Assembly: GCF_002214185.1 (NCBI RefSeq)
Contig: NZ_CP022161.1
Coordinates: 3,905,767 to 3,969,766, forward strand
Origin: Streptomyces capitiformicae
Lineage (GTDB): Bacteria > Actinomycetota > Actinomycetes > Streptomycetales > Streptomycetaceae
DNA length: 64,000 bases
Reading direction: 5' to 3'
Positions within the stretch are counted from its first letter, which is position 1; each line of letters opens with the position of its first letter. A model generated the notes under the pieces. It was not told the DNA's origin. It ran no database searches and was given only the letters and a program-made list of their open reading frames with translations. Shown here in pieces: positions 1 to 7,133 of the stretch. The translations under genes were made by a program, and so were the position numbers.

Positions 1-574
1 GGACGTTGGACACCTTGCCGGGGTTGACGGCGGTGCCGACTACGATCCCCAACGCGGCGAACAGGATGGAGGCTCCGACCACGGTGCCCAGCAGAAAGGG
101 CCATCGGGTCAGGTCGAGCGCTGGTGGTGCGCCGGGGGCGTGCACGAAAGCGACGATCGGCAGGGCGACGCATGCCGCGAGAACTCCGCGCAGGGTGCCG
201 TCTACGATCCTGGTCAGGGCGATGAGCGGTACGGGGAGCGGGGCCATGAGGGCCTGGTCGATGCGGCGCAGCGGCCCGAAGTCGAGGCTGACAGCGGTGA
301 GAGCGGCGGTGAACGCTTGGTTGCAGGTGGCGACGGCGACCATTCCCGGCGCCAGGACCGTGGCGTACCCCTGGGTGACGCCGAGGCTCTGGCCACCGAG
401 TTGCGGCAGGACGAAGTCGAAGACGAAGACGGTGGACAGCGTGATGATGGCGATCTTCATGACGAACCCTGCCGCTTCCTTGCGGAGCCGGCGGATCTCG
501 CGGAACACGAGTACGAGAAATGGCCGCCAGATGGTCAGTTTGACATCTTTGGCTCGGGTCGCTGTGAATGCCAT
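1..574 (-). CDS. ABC-2 type (DrrB-like) transporter permease, C-terminus beyond the window edge
   Basis: About 191 codons are visible, read leftward from an ATG at 574. The protein starts MAFTATRAKDVKLTIWRPF and soon shows FREIRRLRKEAAGFVMKIA, the cytoplasmic lead-in to a first membrane helix typical of DrrB/ABC-2 permeases. Hydrophobic segments follow around residues 38-55, 72-90, 120-145 and 160-180. The end lies outside the window. Family role: the membrane half of an ABC exporter for a drug, peptide or lipid. Immediately upstream, on the same strand, is only a decayed ATPase stub, so the nearest intact partner is the DrrA-like ATPase at 5058-6035. I infer that the permease exports the product of this locus. 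Substrate unknown. Confidence 0.8.
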   Translation of the reverse strand, partial: MAFTATRAKDVKLTIWRPFLVLVFREIRRLRKEAAGFVMKIAIITLSTVFVFDFVLPQLGGQSLGVTQGYATVLAPGMVAVATCNQAFTAALTAVSLDFGPLRRIDQALMAPLPVPLIALTRIVDGTLRGVLAACVALPIVAFVHAPGAPPALDLTRWPFLLGTVVGASILFAALGIVVGTAVNPGKVSNV

Positions 575-631
575 GGTTTTCCGTCTTCGGTCGTGGCCAC
601 CGGCTTGCGGTGGCCGGTGGACTGCGTCTGG

Positions 632-718
632 TCAGTGCACGGCGGTCAGCGTGCCGATCGAGGTCGACTTACCGGCTCCGTCGCTGCCCAGCAGGCCGAA
701 GAATTCGTCATGTCCGCG
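632..718 (-). pseudogene. Remnant of an ABC transporter ATPase (Walker A segment only)
   Basis: On the minus strand about 25 codons read DEFFGLLGSDGAGKSTSIG and then LTAVH followed by a stop at 632-634. This is the Walker A region of a DrrA-type ATPase. The intact ATPase in this window has EFFGLLGSNGAGKSTLIG at the same place. There is no start codon, signature motif or Walker B. The stub sits directly upstream of the permease, where its partner ATPase would normally be, so an ATPase-permease pair has probably lost most of its ATPase by internal deletion. Confidence 0.75.
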
Positions 719-749
719 ATGTGTCAGTCAGACTGGAGCGAGTTGGTGT

Positions 750-790
750 CATGCTTGCCCTCGGGGGCGGTCGTCTCAAGGGCAAGCATG
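750..790. terminator. Stem-loop, probable terminator of the Ala/Glu-rich protein gene
   Basis: A perfect 12-bp inverted repeat (CATGCTTGCCCT at 750-761, AGGGCAAGCATG at 779-790) with a 17-base loop lies about 100 bases downstream of the stop codon of the leftward gene ending at 889. There is no T-run, as is common for Streptomyces terminators. It may separate that gene from the downstream permease or limit read-through into it. Confidence 0.55.
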
Positions 791-888
791 ACGAGTGGGA
801 TGACGCGTCGGCGGTGCGGAACCCGTACCCTCGGGGGTGTTCAGGGCTTCCCGAGATCACCGTGAGGGGCAGCCCTGCACGGAGGCGA

Positions 889-1494
889 CTAGCCGTTGTT
901 GACGTTCTGCGCCACAGCGTTGCCGGCGGCTGCCGTGCCGGCTGCGGCGCCGATGGCTCCGACTCCCACCCCGGCCGCGGCCAGTTGGTTCGCCTGCTGG
1001 GCTGCTGCCAGTTGGCCTGCGGGGGTTCCGTCGACTACTTGCACGCCATCGGCCTCTGCCGCGGCTTGTGCCTCTGCCTGGGCGCCGTTGACTATTTGAC
1101 CTGCGGGGGTTCCGTCGACTACTTGCTGGCCATCGGCCTGTGCCGCGGCTACTGCCTGCTGCTGTGCGTTGGCGGCTTCCGCCTCGGCGACCTGCGCGCC
1201 AGCCGCGTTCACGCCGCCCTCGGCGGCCGCGGGTGCGTTTGCGGCCTCCGCCTCGGCGACTTCCTGTGCGGCCTGCCCGAACTCCGCCTGCGCGAACTGT
1301 TCGGCCTCGGCCTCGACGAACGCCTCGCCCTCGGCCTCCGCCGCCGCTTCCCCCGCCTCAACCGCCCCTTCAGCGACGACGGCACCCGCCTCGACCACGC
1401 AGTTGATGGGGTCGGCCGCTGAGATGAACCCGGTGCGGTTGACCGGGGACAGGTCGGCGTAATCGGCCGCCCTGGTTTTCTTCAGTTGAAACAT
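889..1494 (-). CDS. Ala/Glu-rich repetitive protein, candidate secreted-peptide precursor
   Basis: This is a 201-residue protein with no family that I recognise. The start is supported by a strong ribosome binding site (AGAAGGGA) 7 bases before the ATG. Residues 1-31 are an ordinary, slightly basic segment (MFQLKKTRAADYADLSP) with no signal peptide, followed by a single Cys at 32. Residues 33-110 are Ala/Glu-rich with runs such as EAEGEAFVEAEAEQ and a repeated VAEAEAANA. The unit VVDGTPAGQ then occurs twice, about 30 residues apart. The C-terminal 30 residues are Gly/Ala-rich with GxxxG-like spacing (AAAGVGVGAIGAAAGTAAAG) and end NVNNG. It lies downstream of the DCC, SdpA-like, hydrolase and HTTM genes and upstream of an ABC permease. 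I infer a precursor or surface peptide. A structural low-complexity protein is the alternative. Confidence 0.6.
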   Translation of the reverse strand: MFQLKKTRAADYADLSPVNRTGFISAADPINCVVEAGAVVAEGAVEAGEAAAEAEGEAFVEAEAEQFAQAEFGQAAQEVAEAEAANAPAAAEGGVNAAGAQVAEAEAANAQQQAVAAAQADGQQVVDGTPAGQIVNGAQAEAQAAAEADGVQVVDGTPAGQLAAAQQANQLAAAGVGVGAIGAAAGTAAAGNAVAQNVNNG

Positions 1495-1660
1495 CTTTGC
1501 TTCCCTTCTCGTTTCCGTCGGATCGTTCCGCCGGTGGCTTTGGGGCCAGGCTTGACGTACGTGTCGCGCACGACGTCGCCGGGCAGGGGACTGCGGGGGC
1601 GGACGATGGGCCGCCTGCTCATCTGTCTGGCGCGGGCGTGCGGCTGGGCCGGTCGGGCCG

Positions 1661-2089
1661 TCAGGTTCGCGACTTCGGTGATGGCGCGGCTCGGGTGGGG
1701 ATTTCGCAGGCGGCGGTGGCGCCGGGCATGCGGTGCCGGTTGACGGCCACGTTCCGGTAGACGTATGCGGCGAGGGTGCGTATGACGGGCAGGCGCAGCG
1801 CGTGGCCGGTCAGTCGCCAGGGGAGTGAGCCGCTGCTCACCGCGTGCGCGAGGGCGGTGGCGCCGCCGTGGATGTCGCCGTCGCTGACGAGGATGATCTC
1901 GCGTTCGAGTCGTTGTCGGGCAACGGGGAGGCGACGTGGGTCGAGGCTTTGCCAGGCGACGGTGCGGGTGTGGCTGAGGGCGTTGTGGTCGCGCAGCCAT
2001 TGCACGCTGCGGGTACAGAATCCGCAGTCGTTGTCGTAGAGCAGCTCGGCATGACGGCCGGAGCGATCGTTCTGGCCGGGTGCGGTCAC
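1661..2089 (-). CDS. DCC-family (DUF393) thiol-disulfide oxidoreductase-like protein
   Basis: A 142-residue protein. The family signature is visible near residues 16-30: ELLYDNDCGFCTRSVQWLRD, whose DCxxC gives the DCC family its name and contains a CxxC redox pair. The family is thought to be thioredoxin-like and to act in disulfide chemistry. It often sits beside HTTM/gamma-carboxylase-like membrane proteins in actinobacteria. The start is a GTG at 2089 that overlaps the stop of the SdpA-like gene by four bases (GTGA), so the two are translationally coupled. In context it could form, break or isomerise disulfides in the peptide or enzymes of this locus. The substrate is an inference. Confidence 0.85.
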   Translation of the reverse strand: MTAPGQNDRSGRHAELLYDNDCGFCTRSVQWLRDHNALSHTRTVAWQSLDPRRLPVARQRLEREIILVSDGDIHGGATALAHAVSSGSLPWRLTGHALRLPVIRTLAAYVYRNVAVNRHRMPGATAACEIPTRAAPSPKSRT

Positions 2090-2718
2090 GATGGCTCAGC
2101 CGTGGCCGCTGTCGGCTGCGGGACGTGTTCAGCAGTCATGTCCGCGGTGGCCAGGTCGTGGAACGCGGAGACGTAGGTGATCTGCGGGGTCAGTAGTGGC
2201 TCGTAGACGGCGAGCTGACATACCGCGAACTGGACGTCGGTGGCGGTGCTGTCGTGGGGTACCTGGTTCCGTGCCACGTTCAGCAGGAGTTTGTAGCCTG
2301 TCGTCTGTGGCAGGAAGTCATTGCTCAGGACGGTGCTACCGGTCCGGTACACGTCGCGGACCGCGTCGTTGATGACTTTCTCGGGGCGGCGGAACGGGGC
2401 CCAGACGGCGTGGAGCAGGTTCCGTTCCTCGCCGACGACCACTTCCTGCCATTCGGTGAGAGAGCCGTCACGGTTCCGGTGGCGGATCAGTAGGTTCAAG
2501 TCGTGTGTGCCCGGGTTGGGGCCGAAGAACCGGTAGTTGGGTACCGCCAGGCCGTATCGGGTGAACTTGTTCAGCAGCCCAGGGGACACGTCCAGGTTGC
2601 GCAGCACGGTCAGCGTTCCCCACACGGCGAAGGCGGAGTACAGCGCGGTCCACGACGCGGTGCGCTTGGCCCGGGACGGCAGCTGCGGAATCCGCTGGGA
2701 GAGGGGGTCGGTGGTCAC
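2086..2718 (-). CDS. SdpA-like small membrane-associated protein
   Basis: A 210-residue protein. I chose the GTG at 2718 because GGGAGGATAG precedes it by a few bases and the upstream gene's stop lies within that site. One hydrophobic stretch near residues 22-38 (WTALYSAFAVWGTLTVL) suggests an N-terminal anchor. It is followed by NYRFFGPNPGTHDLNLLIRH and a soluble, beta-rich-looking remainder. The layout, one membrane helix followed by a short Phe/Pro-rich motif, resembles SdpA, which with the HTTM-family protein SdpB is needed to mature the B. subtilis SDP toxin. The similarity is judged by eye and is weak. The gene is packed between the hydrolase (2-base gap) and the DCC gene (4-base overlap), so it belongs to the same operon. 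Confidence 0.5.
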   Translation of the reverse strand: MTTDPLSQRIPQLPSRAKRTASWTALYSAFAVWGTLTVLRNLDVSPGLLNKFTRYGLAVPNYRFFGPNPGTHDLNLLIRHRNRDGSLTEWQEVVVGEERNLLHAVWAPFRRPEKVINDAVRDVYRTGSTVLSNDFLPQTTGYKLLLNVARNQVPHDSTATDVQFAVCQLAVYEPLLTPQITYVSAFHDLATADMTAEHVPQPTAATAEPS

Positions 2719-2720
2719 TT

Positions 2721-3731
2721 CTATCCTCCCTGCTGCGCCGCCGGCTTGGCCATGGCCGGAGACAGTTCGTTGATGATCCAGGTGATGGCGTCGGTGACGT
2801 GCGCCGCGAACGGCTGGTGGGTCAGCACGGTCAGATGGTCGGCGCCGGGCACGACCACCCGCCGGTTCACCGGGGACAGGTCGGCCAGTTCCTGGTGGAG
2901 CTCGTCCATGACGGGGTCCTTGGCGAGGGACTGCTGCGCGCTGATCACCGCGACCGGCCGCTCCAGTGCGGTCAGTTCGTCGGCGTGGGCGCTCCACTCC
3001 CGCTCACCGAGGTCGAGTTCGCGTCGGGCGGCCCGCAGGTTGCGGGGCTGGAACGTCACCTTGCTCGTGATCTGACCCACGTCCGGGGGCAGCTGGTACA
3101 GCGGCATGGTGCTGTTCCACGACGGAGGCATCCCTAGCCGACCGCGCACGATCATCTGGTCGAGGTCGTTGCGGAGCCGCTCCAGGGCAGCGGCCTGCCC
3201 GGGCGAGCGCACATACTGCGCGGGGTGGGCCGAATCGACGAACACCATCCCGCCGACCAGCTCCGGGAAGTGGCGGGCGAAGATCCGGGTGAGCAGCCCG
3301 CCCACCGAGTGACCCACCAGGATGAACGGCCCGTAGGCGGCCACCGACCGCGCCGTCGCACGCAGGCTCTCGGGATACGCCAGAGCGGTCGACCGGCGTT
3401 GCGCAGGGCTCCACCCGATACCGGGCCGGTCGTAGGCGATCGAGGCGGTCTGGGCCGGCAATCCCCGCTGGACCCACGACCATATCGTGGCCGGGTAGCC
3501 CAGGCCGTTCTCGAAGAGCACCGTCGGGCCGCCACCGGGACGGGTGATCACATGGACCCCGCCGCCCCCGGCCATCCGCCCCGGTACTCGGGAATTGGGG
3601 CCCCGCACCTCGCGGATGGCGATCGCGGCGGTGACCGCGGTCAGGGTGCCACCGATCACCAGATTCTCGACCGTTTCCGCGGTACCCCACCGCCGGGACC
3701 ATCCCGACAGCGCGTTCCACGTGGCCCGCAT
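2721..3731 (-). CDS. Membrane-anchored alpha/beta hydrolase
   Basis: A 336-residue protein. An N-terminal hydrophobic segment (about residues 24-42, NLVIGGTLTAVTAAIAI) is followed by an alpha/beta hydrolase domain. Visible features are the oxyanion strand VLFENGLGYPATIW, YDRPGIGWS, the nucleophile elbow LVGHSVGG (Ser in GxSxG), FVDSAHP and a C-terminal GADHLTVL supplying the His. The ATG at 3731 overlaps the stop of the upstream HTTM gene (TGATG), so translation is coupled. Family members are esterases, thioesterases, peptidases or dehalogenases; motifs do not tell which. Sitting between the HTTM and SdpA-like genes, it might trim or acylate/deacylate the peptide product, but that is inference. 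Confidence 0.85.
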   Translation of the reverse strand: MRATWNALSGWSRRWGTAETVENLVIGGTLTAVTAAIAIREVRGPNSRVPGRMAGGGGVHVITRPGGGPTVLFENGLGYPATIWSWVQRGLPAQTASIAYDRPGIGWSPAQRRSTALAYPESLRATARSVAAYGPFILVGHSVGGLLTRIFARHFPELVGGMVFVDSAHPAQYVRSPGQAAALERLRNDLDQMIVRGRLGMPPSWNSTMPLYQLPPDVGQITSKVTFQPRNLRAARRELDLGEREWSAHADELTALERPVAVISAQQSLAKDPVMDELHQELADLSPVNRRVVVPGADHLTVLTHQPFAAHVTDAITWIINELSPAMAKPAAQQGG

Positions 3732-4627
3732 CACCGCACCCCCGACTCGAGACGAGCCGGCGCGGCCGGGCCCAGCCCGCGGGACATGTGCGCCACCGCC
3801 GGGTAGCTGGAGGCGAATCCCCACACGAACCGGTTCAATCCCATGAACCGGCCGTTGGCCAGGTGGAACATCGTCGACGCGGTCAGCATCGCACGGGCGA
3901 CCGGCTTCGGCGCGACCAGCACCAAAGGGAACGCCAACTCCCCCAGGATCACCATCCACGCCAGCAACACCGGAATCGCCGGATGCTTCTTCGTCAGCTC
4001 GTACAGCCACTTGTCGCCGTAGGTGCTTGTACGAAAGATCCCGGTGATCGCCCGGCCGCTGCGCCACGTCGGCGAGGCCACCTTCACCGCACCCGAGACC
4101 GGATACGACAGACACGCCTGGAACGACAGGAACTTCAGGCACACCCGCTGCGCACGCGCGTCGTCCGGGAACAGCCGGGCCAAAAACGTGGTGACCAGAC
4201 CCACGTAGGAGATGTGATCGGAACCGTCACCGCCGTAGTGCGTACGCGCGTTGCCCACACTGGCGGCGGCCACCAGCACACCGTCGAGCAGCTTCCGCTC
4301 CGTCGGCCCCGGCCGGCCCAGCAGCAGCCGTGCCGCGGCCAGGCCCCGCACGATGGTCATGCCCGCCACTCCCGGATAGCTGAACACCCGGTCCATGACC
4401 CGCACTTTCCAGTGGTCCTGATCGGGGAACCGCTCCCGCATCACCTGCCATGAGACGGTACCGTCGTCCCGGTAGTCCGAGATGCGGCTCAACTGCTCCA
4501 ACGCCCCGACGAGCGCACATACCGCATTCAGCCGCTCCACCGCCGATATCGTCGACTCCGTTTCGGACCCCACCTGGGTACCCTCGAATTCCTTGGCCTT
4601 TTCGAGGACCGTGGTCCACGCTTGCAT
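3731..4627 (-). CDS. SdpB/HTTM-like polytopic membrane protein
   Basis: A 298-residue polytopic protein. Motifs that place it are RTHYGGDGSDHISYV (about residues 133-147), then SYPVSGAVKVASPTWRSG and a long hydrophobic stretch HPAIPVLLAWMVILGELAFP. HTTM proteins, the group holding vitamin K-dependent gamma-carboxylase and SdpB, have a comparable order of a polar loop, a YxxSGxxK segment and a following helix pair. No separate lumenal carboxylase domain is present. AAGGAGG precedes the ATG closely. This is the first gene of a four-gene overlapping operon with the hydrolase, SdpA-like and DCC genes. A DoxX-like protein is the alternative. The role in peptide maturation is inferred from the SdpA/SdpB parallel. 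Confidence 0.6.
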   Translation of the reverse strand: MQAWTTVLEKAKEFEGTQVGSETESTISAVERLNAVCALVGALEQLSRISDYRDDGTVSWQVMRERFPDQDHWKVRVMDRVFSYPGVAGMTIVRGLAAARLLLGRPGPTERKLLDGVLVAAASVGNARTHYGGDGSDHISYVGLVTTFLARLFPDDARAQRVCLKFLSFQACLSYPVSGAVKVASPTWRSGRAITGIFRTSTYGDKWLYELTKKHPAIPVLLAWMVILGELAFPLVLVAPKPVARAMLTASTMFHLANGRFMGLNRFVWGFASSYPAVAHMSRGLGPAAPARLESGVR

Positions 4628-5057
4628 GCGTCAACCTCCTTAGTGAGGGGGCATCAAAAGGAGTTCGATTGACCCCTCGCTCGATACGTCTTGATCGACA
4701 CTCGGGAACGAGTGAAACTGGACTGGACCAGACTGGCTGATCAACTGTCTGAAATCGAGTGTGCGCTACCGAGCCGGTCCCGGCCAGGGTCAAATATCCC
4801 GAGTCACCGTAAAGAACTCTCAGCGAAACCTCGGTCGCGGAGAATGCGTCGGAAACCAAGGGAGAAGGCGGCCGTGAGGGAGACCGGCGTCGAGGATTCC
4901 GACGCGATTAGCAGGCCGTTCTCCAGCGCGAATTCGTAGTGGAGCCGGCCGATATAGCCGACGAGGTGATACACGCAGGCGTCGACGCCCGGGCACTCGG
5001 TGCCGGAGAATATTACGGTCGGCCTGGGTGGTCGGCGGGGCGGGTTTGGTCCGGCCG
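4628..5057. other. Intergenic region between the ABC ATPase and HTTM operons
   Basis: I see no credible gene in these 430 bases. They hold the upstream copy of the 19-bp motif described at 4783-4801 and the leader of the HTTM operon, ending in AAGGAGGTTGACGC just before its ATG. Confidence 0.7.
4783..4801 (-). promoter_or_regulatory. Shared 19-bp regulatory motif, copy 1 (upstream of the HTTM operon)
   Basis: On the minus strand this reads CGGGATATTTGACCCTGGC and is identical over 19 bases to 6192-6210. It contains GATATT, an acceptable -10 box, and an imperfect GGG...CCC dyad. It lies about 155 bases upstream of the HTTM start. Exact conservation of a fairly AT-rich 19-mer in front of two adjacent transcription units of a 70% GC region suggests a shared promoter or activator site, perhaps for the LuxR-type regulator encoded next door. 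Confidence 0.6.
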
Positions 5058-6035
5058 TTATACCGGCACACTCGGACCCGGCTGGGTCTTGCTGGTCAGG
5101 GTGAGGAACACCCGGTCCAGGCTCGGAGCAGCGGTGGTAGCCGATGTGACGTGAAGTCCTGCGGACTCGGCGAGGAAGACGACCTCTCTGATGAGGCCAT
5201 CCGGCTTGTGGGTGTAGAGCCGCAAGGTGTCACCGTGATGCTCGACCTTGGTCACCTCGGGCATCTGGTCGGCCGCTGCAGCGACAGCCTCGGCGTCCCC
5301 GCTGAGCTGGATGGTCACCACCGTCTGCAACCCCGCCTCGGAGCGCAGCTTGTCAGGCGAACCGATGGCCGTGATCTTCCCTCGGTTCAGTATGGCGATG
5401 CGACCGCACAGTTCCTGTGCCTCTTCCAGGTAGTGGGTGGTGAGCACGATGGTGGTCCCGGCGGCGTGGACCCCGCGCAGCAGATTCCACACCAGCCGCC
5501 TGGCTTTGATATCGACGCCGGCTGTCGGCTCATCGAGGAAGAGCACCTGTGGTTGGTGCATCAGTGCCCGGGCGATCAGGGCACGCCGGCCCTGGCCGCC
5601 CGACACCCTCCTGATCGTTCTCGACGCGACATCCTCGATGCCACACTCCTGGAGCAGGCGTGTGGCACGCCGCCGCGCTTGGCGAGCTCCCAGCCCGAAC
5701 ATCCGCCCGTGGAACTCGAGGTTTTCCGCCAGCGTGAGCTGCGGATCGAGGGAATTGCGCTGTGGGACCACGCTGATGGCCCGTTTGACCGCCACTGGGC
5801 GGTGCTTGACACTGGCGCCGGCCACCCGCATGCGGCCACGGGTGGGTTTGATCACCGTGGTCAGCAGGCCGATGAGCGTGGACTTGCCGGCTCCATTGCT
5901 GCCGAGCAGTCCGAAGAACTCTCCTTTGTCGACCCGCAGATTCACCCCGTCCACCGCAACGTGTGAACCGGTCTTACTCTTGTACACCTTTGTCAGGGCC
6001 TTGGTCTCGATAACCGGATCGGATGGACCGGCCAT
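5058..6035 (-). CDS. DrrA-like ABC transporter ATPase
   Basis: A 325-residue ATPase of the daunorubicin-resistance type. Walker A is GSNGAGKST (about residues 42-50), the signature is RVSGGQGRR, Walker B is VLFLDEPTAGVD and the H-loop is LTTHYLEEA. The C-terminal 80 residues are the extra domain found in DrrA-type ATPases. I chose ATG 6035 because GGAGG lies 10 bases upstream; the longer reading frame to 6071 has no such site. It would energise an ABC-2 permease. The intact permease gene of the locus is at 1-574 and its own adjacent ATPase is a stub, so this ATPase probably serves it. The copy 2 motif lies about 160 bases upstream. Confidence 0.92.
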   Translation of the reverse strand: MAGPSDPVIETKALTKVYKSKTGSHVAVDGVNLRVDKGEFFGLLGSNGAGKSTLIGLLTTVIKPTRGRMRVAGASVKHRPVAVKRAISVVPQRNSLDPQLTLAENLEFHGRMFGLGARQARRRATRLLQECGIEDVASRTIRRVSGGQGRRALIARALMHQPQVLFLDEPTAGVDIKARRLVWNLLRGVHAAGTTIVLTTHYLEEAQELCGRIAILNRGKITAIGSPDKLRSEAGLQTVVTIQLSGDAEAVAAAADQMPEVTKVEHHGDTLRLYTHKPDGLIREVVFLAESAGLHVTSATTAAPSLDRVFLTLTSKTQPGPSVPV

Positions 6036-6191
6036 TAGAAGATCGCCTCCGGAGACTATGCGGTCGGCCACAGCGTGGTTTTCTCGGCCAGGGGCTCAGA
6101 GTCGATGTCCTGGTCGTCAACTACTGACCGGGGGTGCCAGGCCACAGCAGGACGTTACGGATTTCACATTTCCTCTGCTGCGCCGATTACC

Positions 6192-6210
6192 GCCAGGGTC
6201 AAATATCCCG
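6192..6210 (-). promoter_or_regulatory. Shared 19-bp regulatory motif, copy 2 (upstream of the ABC ATPase)
   Basis: Identical in sequence and orientation to 4783-4801, about 160 bases before the ATPase start, so both copies keep nearly the same distance to their gene. The flanks of the two copies are not alike, so this is not a recent longer duplication. Confidence 0.6.
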
Positions 6211-6323
6211 GGAATCGACAGTGAGGTTTCAGTAACGCCGCCAGCGTCGAAATCTCGATGCCCGACGCGAAGCAGGGGCCCTCCGGGCTTTGCCGGGGGG
6301 CCACTTTATGTGAACGGGAATTG

Positions 6324-7133
6324 TCAGCCCGTGTTGGAGTGCGCAGCAGGAAGCGTTGCCTGCCCGAACCGCGGGTCCTGTCTCTCGGCTACCGTGGCCC
6401 CCGCAGGGTTTCGACTGGCGCCCAGCCACAGCAGAACCGCCTCCGTCCCGCTCCGGACGTCCAGCTTGGCGTAGATGTTGCTGAGGTTGTTGCGCACGGT
6501 CTTCTCGGCCAGATGCAGCCGTTTGGCGATCTCGGGCGCTCCGTAGCCAGAGGACAGCAGCTCGATGATTTGCCGTTCCCTGGGGGAGAGGCCGACCCTC
6601 AGCGCCTCCGCGGGTCCCGGGTCCCCGCTCCCCACGGCCGCCACGGGGAACGCTCCCTTTCTGAGAGCCGTGCAGGCCATGGGGGAGAGATAGGTGTTGC
6701 CGGCCACGCAGTTCAGGACCGCCGAGTTGAGCATGCATGAGCAGTGGTCGCCGTCGACCAGGTATCCACTCACTCCGTGGCGGAGTGCCTCAGCGAGCCG
6801 GTCGGCTTGCCATACCGGGCTGCTCACGATCACCGGGATGGTCCTGCCCCGCATGGCGTCGAGCAGTGGCATCAAGGCGTCCACAGGATCGTCGCAGCGC
6901 AACACCACGGCGTCCGGGCCGTCCCGGTGGCCGGAGTGCAGCTGGTCATACGGCGGGAGCACAAACCGGGTCCGGACCAGACCGTTCTTGGCGGGCCACT
7001 CCGAGTACGGCCAGTCGTCTTCGGCACACGCGAGGCCGACGGTCAGTTCGCGGCCCAAAGGGTGAGGCAGGCGGTCGTGGCAAGGCGACGGGGCCGGAGG
7101 GCGGTTAGTGCCGATATGTGAGGAATGTTGCAT
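6324..7133 (-). CDS. LuxR-family (NarL/FixJ-type HTH) transcriptional regulator with a degenerate receiver-like N-terminus
   Basis: A 269-residue protein from the ATG at 7133, preceded by AGAGG at 7 bases; an ATG at 7139 is possible but too close to that site. The C-terminal HTH is clear: VGLSPRERQIIELLSSGYGAPEIAKRLHLAEKTVRNNLSNIYAKL at about residues 180-225, in the usual LuxR pattern. The N-terminal half has receiver-like pieces (DAVVLRCDDPVDALMPLLDAMRGRTIPVIV, then LRHGVSGYLVDG), but I see no convincing phosphoacceptor context, and no sensor kinase lies nearby. It may act without phosphorylation. As the first gene of the leftward block it is the natural candidate regulator of the 19-bp motif sites. 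Confidence 0.85.
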   Translation of the reverse strand: MQHSSHIGTNRPPAPSPCHDRLPHPLGRELTVGLACAEDDWPYSEWPAKNGLVRTRFVLPPYDQLHSGHRDGPDAVVLRCDDPVDALMPLLDAMRGRTIPVIVSSPVWQADRLAEALRHGVSGYLVDGDHCSCMLNSAVLNCVAGNTYLSPMACTALRKGAFPVAAVGSGDPGPAEALRVGLSPRERQIIELLSSGYGAPEIAKRLHLAEKTVRNNLSNIYAKLDVRSGTEAVLLWLGASRNPAGATVAERQDPRFGQATLPAAHSNTG

